Source: Pedobacter soli
Lineage (GTDB): Bacteria > Bacteroidota > Bacteroidia > Sphingobacteriales > Sphingobacteriaceae
Assembly (NCBI RefSeq): GCF_900101435.1
Contig: NZ_FMZH01000008.1
Span: 62,001 to 126,000, forward strand
DNA length: 64,000 nucleotides
Direction of reading: 5' to 3'
Shown: positions 35,487 through 44,563 of the stretch, piece by piece
How positions within the stretch are numbered: position 1 is the first letter of the stretch
How the letters are laid out: the number at the start of each line of letters is the position of its first letter
Notes under the pieces: generated by a model
The model's input: only the letters and a program-made list of their open reading frames with translations
Told to the model about the DNA's origin: nothing
Databases searched by the model: none
Translations under genes and position numbers: made by a program

Positions 35487-36155
35487 TCAGTATCTAAATG
35501 TTTTACCCTTTTCATTATAAACGTAGATTCTATGATCTTCCGGAAATTTTTCCTTTAACAATGAATCAATTTTTTCAGCTTTATAGTTGTAGTGTCTTTT
35601 GTTTAAAAAGCCCACAGATCTTATCGTTGGATGGTTAAGGATAGGCTGAAGATTTCCATCTAAAATATTGGTATTTAAGAAACGGAAATCTATAAGTTCA
35701 GGAAAGTTGCTTAGAAAGTCGAGATTATCAATGTCTCCGCATGCATTCAAGCGCAAAACCTTAATTTTACTTAGCGATAGTAGTTCTTCGGAAATTACGA
35801 GCTTCTTACTTTGATTAATATGTAAAAACTCTAAGGAGTCTTTCAATAGATTCAAACCAGTGTAGCTTGTTAGTTTGGTACAATAATGGAGCTCAAGTCT
35901 TCTTAAGTTTTTGAATTTTTCAATTCCAACAAAGTCTTTGATATTTGCCCAGTTCAATTCAAGGTACAATAGTCTCTCAGATTCCGGCAGGCTTTCAAAT
36001 GAGTTAAGTTTTTCTTTCAAGTGCCAAACAATTGCATACGCTGTGTTTGCTAAATCATTGCTATCGATTCTTTTATTCGGAGTCTTAAAATCCTTTCTAA
36101 ATATGTTGTTCTGATCTAATTGTTCAAACCAGATGGTGTTGAATCTCCAATCCAT
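35487..36155 (-). CDS. Leucine-rich-repeat-like protein
   Basis: 222 residues without a signal peptide. Several LRR-like units run through residues ~60-180 (LLYLELNWANIKDFVGIEKF, NLRRLELHYCTKLTSYTGL, SLEFLHINQSKKLVISEEL, IKVLRLNACGDIDNLDFL, ELIDFRFLNTNILDG), with spacing of 21-25 residues. The N-terminal ~45 residues and the charged C-terminus lie outside the repeats. Such cytoplasmic LRR proteins often bind other proteins, and some serve as immunity proteins; no toxin gene lies next to it, so the role is open. Base composition is AT-rich. Confidence 0.7.
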   Translation of the reverse strand: MDWRFNTIWFEQLDQNNIFRKDFKTPNKRIDSNDLANTAYAIVWHLKEKLNSFESLPESERLLYLELNWANIKDFVGIEKFKNLRRLELHYCTKLTSYTGLNLLKDSLEFLHINQSKKLVISEELLSLSKIKVLRLNACGDIDNLDFLSNFPELIDFRFLNTNILDGNLQPILNHPTIRSVGFLNKRHYNYKAEKIDSLLKEKFPEDHRIYVYNEKGKTFRY

Positions 36156-36191
36156 TCTTACGTTGCTCTTCCTAATTATTTATTATGGGCT

Positions 36192-36632
36192 TTATACTTC
36201 ATCAGCTTTCGGACTATTATCAGCCGGTTCCCAAAGCTCAATCTTATTGCCTTCCGCATCCATAATGTGTACAAACTTTCCGAAATCGTAAGTAGCAATT
36301 TCATCGAGTACCGTTACACCATTTGCTTTCAGCTGTGTTACCAACCCTTCAATGTTCTGTACCAGGTAATTGATCATGAACTCTTTTTTAGAGGGCGCAA
36401 AATAAGCATCACCACTTTTAAAGGGGCTCCATTGCAGCGAATTGATTTCTTCTGGCCGGTTTACATTTCTAGAATCGAAACTTACCGAACCCCATTCATT
36501 TACATCGAAGCCCAGGTTTTTAGCGTACCAGTCTTTGGTATCTTTCGGGTTATCAGCAAAAAAGAATATGCCGCCAATGCCCGTTACTTTTGGGGTTAAT
36601 GGATTTTCGGTATTGTTTTGTTGTTCTTCCAT
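36192..36632 (-). CDS. VOC-superfamily (glyoxalase/bleomycin resistance-like) protein
   Basis: 146 residues, one VOC domain (~15-135) made of two beta-alpha-beta-beta-beta modules. The start VTGIGGIFFFADNPKDTKDW and the end FVHIMDAEGNKIELWEP are characteristic, the last Glu being a usual metal ligand. It is cytoplasmic. Reaction and substrate are unknown; the family includes isomerases, dioxygenases and antibiotic-binding proteins. It is followed on the same strand, 36 bp on, by the LRR gene. Confidence 0.88.
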   Translation of the reverse strand: MEEQQNNTENPLTPKVTGIGGIFFFADNPKDTKDWYAKNLGFDVNEWGSVSFDSRNVNRPEEINSLQWSPFKSGDAYFAPSKKEFMINYLVQNIEGLVTQLKANGVTVLDEIATYDFGKFVHIMDAEGNKIELWEPADNSPKADEV

Positions 36633-36695
36633 GGTTTGTTTTTTTTACTAAATATAACAATTGAAGTGAGATATTGGGGACCAACAGTGTTTACA

Positions 36696-38108
36696 TTATT
36701 TCTGCTGATCGGCTTTCGCATTTAAGGGGATATAAGCTTTGTTTAATGTGGTAACTGCAGGCGCCTTTACTTTTTGCTCCCAGGTGGTTAACAGGGCCAG
36801 TAAATCTTTGGTTATTTGTGGATTTTGTTTCGCCACATTGTTTTTCTCGCCAATGTCGGTTTTCAGGTTGTACAAAGCAACCGAATCATTTTCGAAATAA
36901 CGGTGCAGTTTCCAATCGCCTTTACGTACCGTTTCGCCAGGGCGGGTTCTGAAAATACGGTCGTTGGTTTCTGCGTTGCCACCTTCCAGGTAAATCGGGA
37001 AATACCAGTATAGCGGGCGCTCTACCAATAGTTTTTCGGCCTTTTGCGTAAGCAGGTAATTGTAAACGCTGTTTCCATCTACTTTAGGATAATTTTTTAT
37101 ACCCGCTACCTGCATCAGCGTGGGATAAAAATCCAGATTGGTAACCGGAAGATCGCTGGTGGTACCGGCCTTAATTTTGCCTTTCCACACAAACACCAGC
37201 GGAACGCGCGTCCCTCCCTCAAAATAACTGCCTTTGCCTGCCCTGAGCGGGTGCTGCCAGGTAACCTGGTTAAAGCCTCCATTATCAGAGGTGAAGATAA
37301 TCAGGGTGTTTTCCATCAATCCCTGTGTTTCAAGCGCCTGAAGTACCCGCCCGATATTGCGGTCTTCATTGTTCAGCATGGTAGCATAGGCCTGGTTACG
37401 TTGCCCATCGTCGGCAGGTTTACCTTTAAACTTGTGCATTAAACTATCTACTTTTTGGATGGGGCTATGCACGCCATAAGAGGCATAATATAAAAAGAAA
37501 GGTTTGCTGCTCTTTTGGGTTTTAATGTAATCGATGGCTTTATCGGTAATCAGATCCGTAAGGTATTCGGTATTCGGACCATCTATTTTTACATTACCAT
37601 ACGGAGGATAATAACTTTTAGGACTACCTGCATGTGAACCACCAATATTTACATCGAAACCGTAGCTTAACGGATTATTGCTCATGTGCCATTTGCCGGC
37701 AATACAAGTGCTATAGCCATTTTCTTTAAGTAACTGTGGGAAAATCTTAAAATCGGGATTAAGCACTTCTATATTTTTGATTGGTACCAGTTTACGGTTT
37801 TTACTATCGCCCCGTTCAGAAGTGCCTACCGTGTAAATGCCATGCCGGGTTTGCCATAAACCGCTGAGCATGCTGGCTCTGCTGGGTGCACAGTTAGATG
37901 CCGAAGCATAGCCATTGGTAAACACTATGCCTTGTTTGGACAGTTTATCCATTACCGGCGTTTCGTAAAATTTAGATCCCATAAAGCCGGAATCACGCCA
38001 GCCCATATCATCCATATTAATCAATATAATATTAGGCTTTTGCTGAGCCATTGTTAGGCAAGGCATCACGAACAAGAAACAAAGTGTGAGGAGCAGGGGC
38101 TTTTTCAT
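36696..38108 (-). CDS. Secreted formylglycine-dependent sulfatase
   Basis: 470 residues, signal peptide ending TMAQ. The sulfatase motif N-C73-A-P-S-R77 is the Cys type that an anaerobic or aerobic maturase converts to formylglycine. Metal ligands come from LINMDDMGW near the N-terminus and FTSDNGGFNQ in the middle. GKWHMSNNP and GVHSPIQKV complete the active site. The class acts on sulfated sugars; no maturase gene is seen in the window. It is divergent from the GH27 gene (131 bp between start codons). Confidence 0.92.
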   Translation of the reverse strand: MKKPLLLTLCFLFVMPCLTMAQQKPNIILINMDDMGWRDSGFMGSKFYETPVMDKLSKQGIVFTNGYASASNCAPSRASMLSGLWQTRHGIYTVGTSERGDSKNRKLVPIKNIEVLNPDFKIFPQLLKENGYSTCIAGKWHMSNNPLSYGFDVNIGGSHAGSPKSYYPPYGNVKIDGPNTEYLTDLITDKAIDYIKTQKSSKPFFLYYASYGVHSPIQKVDSLMHKFKGKPADDGQRNQAYATMLNNEDRNIGRVLQALETQGLMENTLIIFTSDNGGFNQVTWQHPLRAGKGSYFEGGTRVPLVFVWKGKIKAGTTSDLPVTNLDFYPTLMQVAGIKNYPKVDGNSVYNYLLTQKAEKLLVERPLYWYFPIYLEGGNAETNDRIFRTRPGETVRKGDWKLHRYFENDSVALYNLKTDIGEKNNVAKQNPQITKDLLALLTTWEQKVKAPAVTTLNKAYIPLNAKADQQK

Positions 38109-38171
38109 TGCTGATATTTATTTTATATCTGGTTACTGCAAATAAAGTAAATAAAACAACAAGTTACAGGC

Positions 38172-38201
38172 TTGACAGATCATACCGTATTTTTATCTTT
38201 G
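38172..38201 (+). promoter_or_regulatory. Promoter of the GH27 gene (TTG, 19 bp, TATCTTTG)
   Basis: TTG at 38172-38174 and TATCTTTG at 38194-38201 with a 19-bp spacer fit the Bacteroidota consensus exactly. The start of transcription would be near 38208, which makes the ATG at 38240 a better start codon than 38216. Confidence 0.75.
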
Positions 38202-38239
38202 ATATTAACTGAAACATGACATCTAACCGCTATATTTTA

Positions 38240-39418
38240 ATGAAAAATCCTATCCCTGCATTCAAAAAGATTAGTTTTTTACTGGCCGCTTTTTTATTGG
38301 GCACTGCTCCGGTTTTGCATGCCCAGGAAGCCAAGGCACCTATTATGGGTTGGAGCAGCTGGAATAATTTCAGGGTAAAGATTGATGAAAAGATGATCAG
38401 GGAGCAGGCCGATGCCATGGTCGCGTCGGGCTTGTACGATGCAGGTTACCGCTTTATTAATATTGATGATGGCTTTTTTGGCGGGCGGGATGCTTCGGGT
38501 AAACTCTTTGTTGATGAGCAAAAATTCCCCTCGGGCATGAGATCGCTAACCGATTATATCCACAGCAAAAAACTTAAAGCCGGCATTTATACCGATGCAG
38601 GTTTAAACACTTGCGGGTCTATCTGGGATAACGACCAGAAAGGAATAGGAGTGGGCATTTACGGACATGAAGAGCAGGATTGTAATCTGTTTTTTAAAGA
38701 ATGGAATTTCAATTTTTTAAAGGTAGACTGGTGTGGTGGTGAGAAAATGAAGTTGAATGAAGAGACCCAATACACCAAAATCATCAATACAGTTAAAGCT
38801 ATAGATGCAGCTATTGTTTTTAATGTATGCCGCTGGCAATTTCCGGGCGAGTGGGCCATTACCAAAGCCGATTCCTGGCGTATATCGGGCGATATCAGTG
38901 CTAGTTTCGCTTCTATACTTAAAATAATTGATCTCAATGCTGATTTGTACCGCTACGCTTCTGCAGGTCATTATAACGATATGGATATGTTGCAGGTAGG
39001 CAGGGGCATGAGCTATGAAGAAGATAAAACGCATTTTTCGATGTGGTGTATGCTCAATTCGCCATTACTGGCGGGTAATGACCTGCGATCGATGACCAAA
39101 CAAACCATCGAAATCCTGACGAATAAAGAACTCATTGCCTTAAACCAGGATAAAGGCTTTAAACAAGCCAGCAGGGCGATTAAAAATGGCGATATTGAGG
39201 TTTGGCTGAAACCATTGGGCTCAGGTGATAAAGCTATTGCCATTATGAACCGCGGCAATAAAATAACCGAATTTAGCCTTGATGCCAAAAGTTTAGGCCT
39301 AAGCAGCAAAAGCAAATTACGTGACCTTTGGCGGCATACCGATTTGGGAAGCCTGAAAAAACAAAAAGCTTTTACCATTCCAGGCCATGGGGTGGTGGTG
39401 CTTAAAGTAAAGTCTTAA
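38240..39418 (+). CDS. Secreted GH27-family alpha-galactosidase-like enzyme
   Basis: 392 residues from ATG 38240 (MKNPIPAFKK), chosen because the promoter at 38194 leaves almost no leader for ATG 38216. Signal peptide ends VLHAQ. The GH27 start PIMGWSSWNNFRVKIDE, the nucleophile D163 in FLKVDWCGG and the acid/base D218 in RISGDIS are all present; the C-terminal beta-domain is short. The family holds alpha-galactosidases, alpha-N-acetylgalactosaminidases and beta-L-arabinopyranosidases, which cannot be told apart here. Its stop codon overlaps that of the converging AraC gene in TTAA. Confidence 0.93.
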   Translation: MKNPIPAFKKISFLLAAFLLGTAPVLHAQEAKAPIMGWSSWNNFRVKIDEKMIREQADAMVASGLYDAGYRFINIDDGFFGGRDASGKLFVDEQKFPSGMRSLTDYIHSKKLKAGIYTDAGLNTCGSIWDNDQKGIGVGIYGHEEQDCNLFFKEWNFNFLKVDWCGGEKMKLNEETQYTKIINTVKAIDAAIVFNVCRWQFPGEWAITKADSWRISGDISASFASILKIIDLNADLYRYASAGHYNDMDMLQVGRGMSYEEDKTHFSMWCMLNSPLLAGNDLRSMTKQTIEILTNKELIALNQDKGFKQASRAIKNGDIEVWLKPLGSGDKAIAIMNRGNKITEFSLDAKSLGLSSKSKLRDLWRHTDLGSLKKQKAFTIPGHGVVVLKVKS

Positions 39419-40395
39419 ACCAATAAATCTCTGTTGTACCTGTTGCGGTATTCGAGTGGCGATATTCCGGTTATTTTTCTAAATACCTCGCGGAAAGCTT
39501 TGGCATCGGCATAACCTACATCGTACATCACTTCGTTAATGGTTTTGCGGCTGGTTTCGAAAGCTCTTTTGGCCGATTCTATTTTTGCCCGTTGTAAATA
39601 TTCAATTGGCGTATTGCCTGTGGCTTTGATAAAACGCCTGTCGAAATTTCTTCTGCCCACAGCAAAGCGTGCTGATAAATCTTCGACTGCGATTTTTTGG
39701 TTCAGGTTATTTTCGAGGTATAATTGTGCTGCTTTAACCATTTCATCGCTGTGCCGCTTTTGGCCTTTAAAAATAATAAACGACGACTGGCTGTGCCGGT
39801 CCATTTCGATCTGGAAAATTTTTGCACAGTAAATTGCCGTTTGCCTGTCGAAATTCTTTTCTATCAGGTATAACAGCAGATTTAGAAAAGAATAAGCACC
39901 ACCATTGGTGTAAATTCCGTTTTCATCGGTAATTAACTGATCTGTTTTTAAATTTACTTTCGGAAATCTGGTTTTAAAATTATCGGCAACCACCCAATGG
40001 GTAGAACAGCTTTTGCCATCTAATAAACCTGTAGCAGCCAAAAGAAAAGCCCCGGTGCACATACTGGCTATTTCGGCACCCTGCTGGTATTGTTTTACAA
40101 TCCAATCGGTTAGTACCTGGTTGCCTTCAATAGCCTTATCGTAATTGTGGTTTAACGAAGGGATAATCACCAGATTAGTCTGTTTAATCGCCGAGATATG
40201 TTTATGTGGTTTAACACTAAATAAGCCATCGTAATAGTTCACTTCTTCCGAAATGCCTACCAGTTCAATTTTAAACATGGTTTCGTGTCCGCTTTCCTGC
40301 CAGTAGGCATTTGCCCGGCTTAGTATTTTATATGAGCCAATAATGCTGCTCAGGTTGTTAGGACCGTCTGGAACCAGTATGGTAATATGTTTCAT
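39415..40395 (-). CDS. GlxA-like regulator: DJ-1/PfpI domain fused to AraC helix-turn-helix
   Basis: 326 residues from ATG 40395; the longer reading from a TTG at 40449 is not credible. The N-terminal DJ-1/PfpI domain (~1-190) starts MKHITILVPDG and keeps a Cys at the nucleophile elbow (EIASMCTGAFLLAATGLLDG). The C-terminal AraC domain (~220-320) ends with INEVMYDVGYADAKAFREVF and the TGISPLEYRNRY signature. Regulators of this type respond to small metabolites. It is divergent from the SRPBCC gene at 40555, a likely target. Confidence 0.9.
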   Translation of the reverse strand: MKHITILVPDGPNNLSSIIGSYKILSRANAYWQESGHETMFKIELVGISEEVNYYDGLFSVKPHKHISAIKQTNLVIIPSLNHNYDKAIEGNQVLTDWIVKQYQQGAEIASMCTGAFLLAATGLLDGKSCSTHWVVADNFKTRFPKVNLKTDQLITDENGIYTNGGAYSFLNLLLYLIEKNFDRQTAIYCAKIFQIEMDRHSQSSFIIFKGQKRHSDEMVKAAQLYLENNLNQKIAVEDLSARFAVGRRNFDRRFIKATGNTPIEYLQRAKIESAKRAFETSRKTINEVMYDVGYADAKAFREVFRKITGISPLEYRNRYNRDLLV

Positions 40396-40502
40396 TGTGT
40401 ATTTACGATAAGTGATGCTGTTATAAAGATAAGGATTAAGCTTGTCCAAATCAACCCGTTACAATGTCTGTTTTACACCGTACAGTGAAAGTTTAATACC
40501 CT

Positions 40503-40510
40503 TAACTTTG
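40503..40510 (+). promoter_or_regulatory. -7 element TAACTTTG before the SRPBCC gene
   Basis: An exact TAnnTTTG match, 45 bp before the ATG at 40555. No clear -33 TTG is found at the right distance. It lies in the divergent region shared with the GlxA-like gene. Confidence 0.45.
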
Positions 40511-40554
40511 GTATGTAATAATCAAATATTTAAAATATAATCAACATCAATACC

Positions 40555-41049
40555 ATGGAAAAAGAAAATTTTATGGCTACCATTCGGGTAGATCAAAGCC
40601 CCGAAGCAGCATTTAATGCCATTACCAATGTACGCGGATGGTGGTCGGAAGATATAGCGGGAAGCACCACCGAACTTAATGCCGAGTTTATTTACCATTA
40701 TCGCGATGTGCACTATTGTAAAGCAAAGCTGATTGAGCTGGTTCCCAATAAAAAAGTAGTGTGGGAGGTACTCGATAACTATTTTAATTTTATCGACGAT
40801 AAAAGTGAGTGGAAAGGCACCAAACTGGTTTTCGATATTTCGGCAGCAAATGGCCAAACTGTGGTAACCTTTACCCACGAGGGATTGGTGCCAACATATG
40901 AATGTTATGAAATTTGCAACGAAGCCTGGACCAATTACATTAAAACAAGCTTATATCAGCTCATCACAACTGGCAAAGGAAATCCCAATCCGAAAGAAGG
41001 GGATGGTTTTAATACCGAATTAGCAAAGAAATGGAAGCTTGAAGCTTAA
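40555..41049 (+). CDS. SRPBCC/AHSA1-like ligand-binding protein
   Basis: 164 residues of a single START-like domain. The N-terminal strand FMATIRVDQSPEAAFNAIT, the WWSEDIAGS loop and the long C-terminal helix with CNEAWTNYIKTSLYQLI fit the AHSA1 group. It is cytoplasmic. The bound ligand and the role (lipid or metabolite binding, or Hsp90-related) are unknown. It is transcribed away from the GlxA-like regulator and ends at a two-way terminator. Confidence 0.88.
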   Translation: MEKENFMATIRVDQSPEAAFNAITNVRGWWSEDIAGSTTELNAEFIYHYRDVHYCKAKLIELVPNKKVVWEVLDNYFNFIDDKSEWKGTKLVFDISAANGQTVVTFTHEGLVPTYECYEICNEAWTNYIKTSLYQLITTGKGNPNPKEGDGFNTELAKKWKLEA

Positions 41050-41086
41050 ATATTGATTTTGGTTTCGGCTATTGCAGTAAATAATA

Positions 41087-41122
41087 TCAGATTGCTTCAC
41101 GAATGCAGTGAAGCAATCTGAT
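41087..41122. terminator. Bidirectional terminator between converging genes
   Basis: CAGATTGCTTCAC pairs with GTGAAGCAATCTG around GAATGCA, a 13-bp perfect stem. T-tracts are weak on both sides. It serves the SRPBCC gene and the XRE gene. Confidence 0.75.
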
Positions 41123-41128
41123 CTGCGA

Positions 41129-41494
41129 CTAAGCTTTTGTAAGGTTTTCTAACGATGCAATAATCTTTTTCTGGCTTTTAATCGTTTCCTCGTAAAGTTC
41201 CAGCAGTTTGTTTTTATCGCTGTTTAAGCGCTTCAGGTCTGTAATTTCCTGATTGTGTTTTGCTCCGGAATCCATTTCTATCCTGGCCAGGTCTTCATCC
41301 CTACGGAAATGCTCAAAAAAATTAACATCAAGGGCTATCGAAATGCGGGTAAGTATATCCGTATCAATCGAAGTCGATTTCAGTATCGTACCCACGCGGT
41401 GCTTGCTGATGCCTGCTTCATCGGCAAGCTGCTCTCTGCTCATTCCCTTCACTTTCATCTCTTTCCAGATCAGTAATCCAATATTTATACCCAT
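41129..41494 (-). CDS. XRE-family helix-turn-helix protein with coiled-coil tail
   Basis: 121 residues. The N-terminal HTH (~8-65) contains MSREQLADEAGISKHRVGTI, a classical lambda-repressor-like helix-turn-helix. The C-terminal ~50 residues (LKRLNSDKNKLLELYEETIK) are charged and heptad-like, probably a coiled coil for dimerisation. It is cytoplasmic. Phage-repressor-like, but no phage genes are seen nearby. It is encoded 40 bp downstream of the LtaS-like gene on the same strand, without an obvious own promoter. Confidence 0.85.
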   Translation of the reverse strand: MGINIGLLIWKEMKVKGMSREQLADEAGISKHRVGTILKSTSIDTDILTRISIALDVNFFEHFRRDEDLARIEMDSGAKHNQEITDLKRLNSDKNKLLELYEETIKSQKKIIASLENLTKA

Positions 41495-41534
41495 CGTTTA
41501 ATTTTTAATCTCTTATGTTTAACCAGCAAGCCAG

Positions 41535-43469
41535 CTACTTCTTTTTCGTGTCAAAACCATACAATCCGTTTTGATACAGGTAAGCAGCCATCTGGTAATT
41601 AGCAATCGTTTCATTAGTCAGCTGCTGATCTTCCGGACGTTTTTCTGCATTTCCTGTTTTGAAATCGGGCTGATAGGTACCTGATTTTTTATTCGGATCG
41701 AGCACTACCAGTTTCTGATTTTTAATGTAACCTAAGCTTTGGTAGGTGCTGATAAATGCCCGCTCATTGCCATCTTTCATTTTAAATACATCCTGCCCGA
41801 AAAATTTGCTGTTATAACTGAAGTTCAGATAACCTAAAAGGGTTGGACCAATATCAATCTGTGCCGTAAGTTTTTCGAATTTACCTGGTGCAATATGTCC
41901 CGGACTGTAAAAAATCATAGGGATATGGTATTTATCAACCGGTAACTCAACTTTACCCGCACTTGATGCACAATGATCGGCTACTATGATAAACAGGGTA
42001 TTGGCAAACCAGGGTTTTTGTTTGGCTTCGCGTATAAATCTGCCAATGGCATAGTCGGTATATTTAACGGCACCTTCTCTGCCGGTATGCGACGGAATAT
42101 CAATCCTGCCTTCTGGATACGTAAAAGGGCGGTGGTTAGAAACCGTCATAATTTGCGCAAAAAACGGTTTGTTGTTTTTATAATCTTTATCCAGTTCGCG
42201 TAGCGATAAGGTAAACAGATCTTCATCGGCTACGCCCCAGATATTAGAATAATGGATTTCCGAATCTTTTAAAGCACTTCTGTCAGTTACCTCATAGCCA
42301 TTATTGGAAAAGAATTCGTTCATGTTATCGAAATAACTATAACCACCATAAATATAGCGGCTGTGATAACCTTTAGAGCGGAATACATTACCTATGGTAA
42401 AAAGGTTCTTGTTATCGGGGCGTTTTACTATCGATTGGCCTGGAGTTGGCGGGATGCAAAGCGAAAGTGCCTCTAATCCGCGTACAGTTCTGGTACCCGA
42501 TGCATATAAATTAGTGAAAAGTAAACCTTCTTTCGCAAGCGAATCAAGCTGAGGGGTAATGTTTTGCGTGTTGCCAAAGCTGCCTAAAAATTCGGCACTT
42601 AAACTTTCTACGCTAATCAAAACCACATTCATGCGGTTTTCGGTACCGCTGCTAGTAATCATTCTCGAAGTACTCAGATCAGTTCTTGCCGAAGAATCGC
42701 CCGGCAATAAATGCTGAAGAATATTTGCAGCACTTTTAACCGGAAGTGTTTTGTAAAAAGTATCGTAATCAAGTTGATTATGCCAAAAAGCATAGCCGAA
42801 TTCGTACATGCCATTGCCCGAAAGTTCGTTTACATATTGGTTGCTGCTGTTGTTTTTCCATTTATGGCTTACACCAAAATAAGTTAAAACGGGCAGGCAC
42901 AATAAAACGAGGGCAATTTTGGTTCTTTTGCCAAAACGTGTTTGCTGATAGGTAGATACGGTAATCAGTTTTCTTAACAGGTAAACAATGGCCGCGGTTA
43001 AAATAACCAAAGCAGTTAAAATGGTATTAATGGGGTACGACTGGCGGATATTCCCGATTACTTCTGTGGTATATACCAAATAGTCGACTGCAATAAAATT
43101 ATAGCGTACTGAGAACTCTTCCCAAAAGAACCATTCGGAAACGGCGTTGAAAATGAGTGTTAAAACAACAACAAAAAAATAGATAAACAGCAATACCCTG
43201 CTGGTTTTGCCCGTATAGCCTTTTGCCGGAAACAACCAGAGGTAAATAACCAAAGGTATAATGGCGAAAGAGGTTGCAGCCAGATCGTAAAACAGGCCGA
43301 TGATAAAAACTTTCAGGAGGTTTATGACAGACCAATCGAAAGAAGCCGCACTATAAATTAATAAGGTAATGCGGGTTAATAACGAAATGCCACAAGATAA
43401 TAGGGTAGCCAGAAGAACAGGACCGAACCTGTTTTCTAATAGTTTACTTATTTTTTCTTTAACGCTCAT
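41535..43469 (-). CDS. LtaS/MdoB-like membrane phosphoglycerol transferase (sulfatase fold)
   Basis: 644 residues from ATG 43469 (the TTG at 43487 is not needed). Five membrane segments fill residues ~15-190, then a large extracytoplasmic sulfatase-fold domain starts at ~260 (VVLISVESLSAEFLGSFG). The nucleophile Thr lies in YASGTRTVRGLEAL, and IVADHCASSAG carries metal ligands. The family transfers glycerol-phosphate or other groups to glucans or lipids at the outer face of the inner membrane. Bacteroidota lack lipoteichoic acid, so the acceptor is unknown. It is encoded upstream of the XRE gene. Confidence 0.88.
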   Translation of the reverse strand: MSVKEKISKLLENRFGPVLLATLLSCGISLLTRITLLIYSAASFDWSVINLLKVFIIGLFYDLAATSFAIIPLVIYLWLFPAKGYTGKTSRVLLFIYFFVVVLTLIFNAVSEWFFWEEFSVRYNFIAVDYLVYTTEVIGNIRQSYPINTILTALVILTAAIVYLLRKLITVSTYQQTRFGKRTKIALVLLCLPVLTYFGVSHKWKNNSSNQYVNELSGNGMYEFGYAFWHNQLDYDTFYKTLPVKSAANILQHLLPGDSSARTDLSTSRMITSSGTENRMNVVLISVESLSAEFLGSFGNTQNITPQLDSLAKEGLLFTNLYASGTRTVRGLEALSLCIPPTPGQSIVKRPDNKNLFTIGNVFRSKGYHSRYIYGGYSYFDNMNEFFSNNGYEVTDRSALKDSEIHYSNIWGVADEDLFTLSLRELDKDYKNNKPFFAQIMTVSNHRPFTYPEGRIDIPSHTGREGAVKYTDYAIGRFIREAKQKPWFANTLFIIVADHCASSAGKVELPVDKYHIPMIFYSPGHIAPGKFEKLTAQIDIGPTLLGYLNFSYNSKFFGQDVFKMKDGNERAFISTYQSLGYIKNQKLVVLDPNKKSGTYQPDFKTGNAEKRPEDQQLTNETIANYQMAAYLYQNGLYGFDTKKK

Positions 43470-43638
43470 AATTGGGGAAGGTTCCAACAGTTGAAACTTA
43501 CCTGCTAAACCTTATTTTTTGCAAAGGGCGAAGGTAAGTTTCAATTCTGAAGGAATTCTGAATGTTTGGTTAGCAAAGCGAAATTAGTATTAATGCTTTA
43601 AATCAACAATTCGTTAATATTTAACTAACCTTATGGCT

Positions 43639-44346
43639 TTATTGCTTTGAAAAATCAATACTCAATGTTGAAGTAAAACGGGTAACTAATTTGTCGTACA
43701 ATGTTTTATTAATGGTACTCGATATAATAATCATGTTATTGGTGCCGGTACGTGTGGTTTGTCCGAAATCGCTTGCGGTTAAGCCGGTTACCAGTGCATT
43801 TAATTGTACAGTAACTTTAGCCACGTAAGTTCCGGCAGTAACTTCCACGCGTTTAGCTTCGAGCTTAATTACCTGTGCCTGGTTCATTTCGAACCTTACC
43901 GGGATTTTTGTTCCCGAAGCTTCGATATATGTTCCGGTTAATAACAAAGGCGGGTTGGTTAACGAACTGGCCAGGGTTAAGTTAAATTGGTTATTCTCAT
44001 ACACACCCGAAGCAATGGAAACGGTGCCCGATAAAGAGTCGGGTTTTAAAGCATTAACCAGGTAAAGGTTCTTAGTTTCGAGATTAATGGCCCCGCTACC
44101 TGATTTGGTGGCGCTGAATTCGATTTTGGCAACATTGATACTTGCAGTTGACCAGTTGATGCTTCCATTGGTGCCGGCAGCCACAACCGCGCCACTGGCG
44201 CTTGCATTGCTACTTAACGAAGCATTTAAATTGCTGGCACTAAAGCTGTAGCTCAATTTAGTGTCGGTATCTACTTCTTTTTTGGTGCAACCCATAAAAA
44301 GCACTAGCATGAGCAGTGCGCTGGTAAGTTTGTAAAGTTTAGTCAT
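43639..44346 (-). CDS. Lipoprotein of unknown function
   Basis: 235 residues from ATG 44346; the longer TTG start would put eight residues before the signal. The type II signal peptide ends LVLFMGC, the Cys being the lipidation site. The mature part is a Ser/Ala/Asn-rich, beta-strand-rich domain (INVAKIEFSATKSGSGAINL, PDSLSGTVSIASG), similar in style to DUF4382-type lipoproteins, though I cannot place it. The TonB receptor gene at 44564 is upstream on the same strand, separated by a hairpin cluster. Confidence 0.75.
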   Translation of the reverse strand: MTKLYKLTSALLMLVLFMGCTKKEVDTDTKLSYSFSASNLNASLSSNASASGAVVAAGTNGSINWSTASINVAKIEFSATKSGSGAINLETKNLYLVNALKPDSLSGTVSIASGVYENNQFNLTLASSLTNPPLLLTGTYIEASGTKIPVRFEMNQAQVIKLEAKRVEVTAGTYVAKVTVQLNALVTGLTASDFGQTTRTGTNNMIIISSTINKTLYDKLVTRFTSTLSIDFSKQ

Positions 44347-44486
44347 TTTGTTTGATTTTAAGGATATCAAATTTGGTTAGTGATTGACCTTAAATCTAAG
44401 TTTGAATTCTGTAGCAATTCTGAAGTTGAGTACAGAAGCGCTGTTGTTTTCGTTTATAACGAGGATAAAGGGCTTTGCGATTGCAG

Positions 44487-44556
44487 CGCCCTGGTTCGTG
44501 TTGCCCTGGTTCGTGTCTTTCTATCGCCCTGGTTCGTGGAGACACGAACCAGGGCG
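44487..44556. repeat. Repeat cluster: three direct copies and one inverted copy of GCCCTGGTTCGTG, with a 14-bp hairpin
   Basis: CGCCCTGGTTCGTG occurs at 44487 and 44525, and without the first base at 44503. The copy at 44525-44538 pairs perfectly with CACGAACCAGGGCG at 44543-44556 around a GAGA loop. It is just downstream of the TonB receptor stop and could end its transcript. A related hairpin, GGTTCGTG-TCGC-CACGAACC, is at 52477-52496. Confidence 0.85.
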
Positions 44557-44563
44557 GCGGCGC

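Noticed and set aside
36696..39418. Complete polysaccharide utilisation locus with SusC/SusD
   Set aside because: No SusC/SusD pair is within the glycosidase cluster; the receptors at 44-49 kb are not of SusC type.
41129..41494. Phage remnant
   Set aside because: The XRE regulator alone is not enough; no integrase, portal, tail or lysis genes are near.
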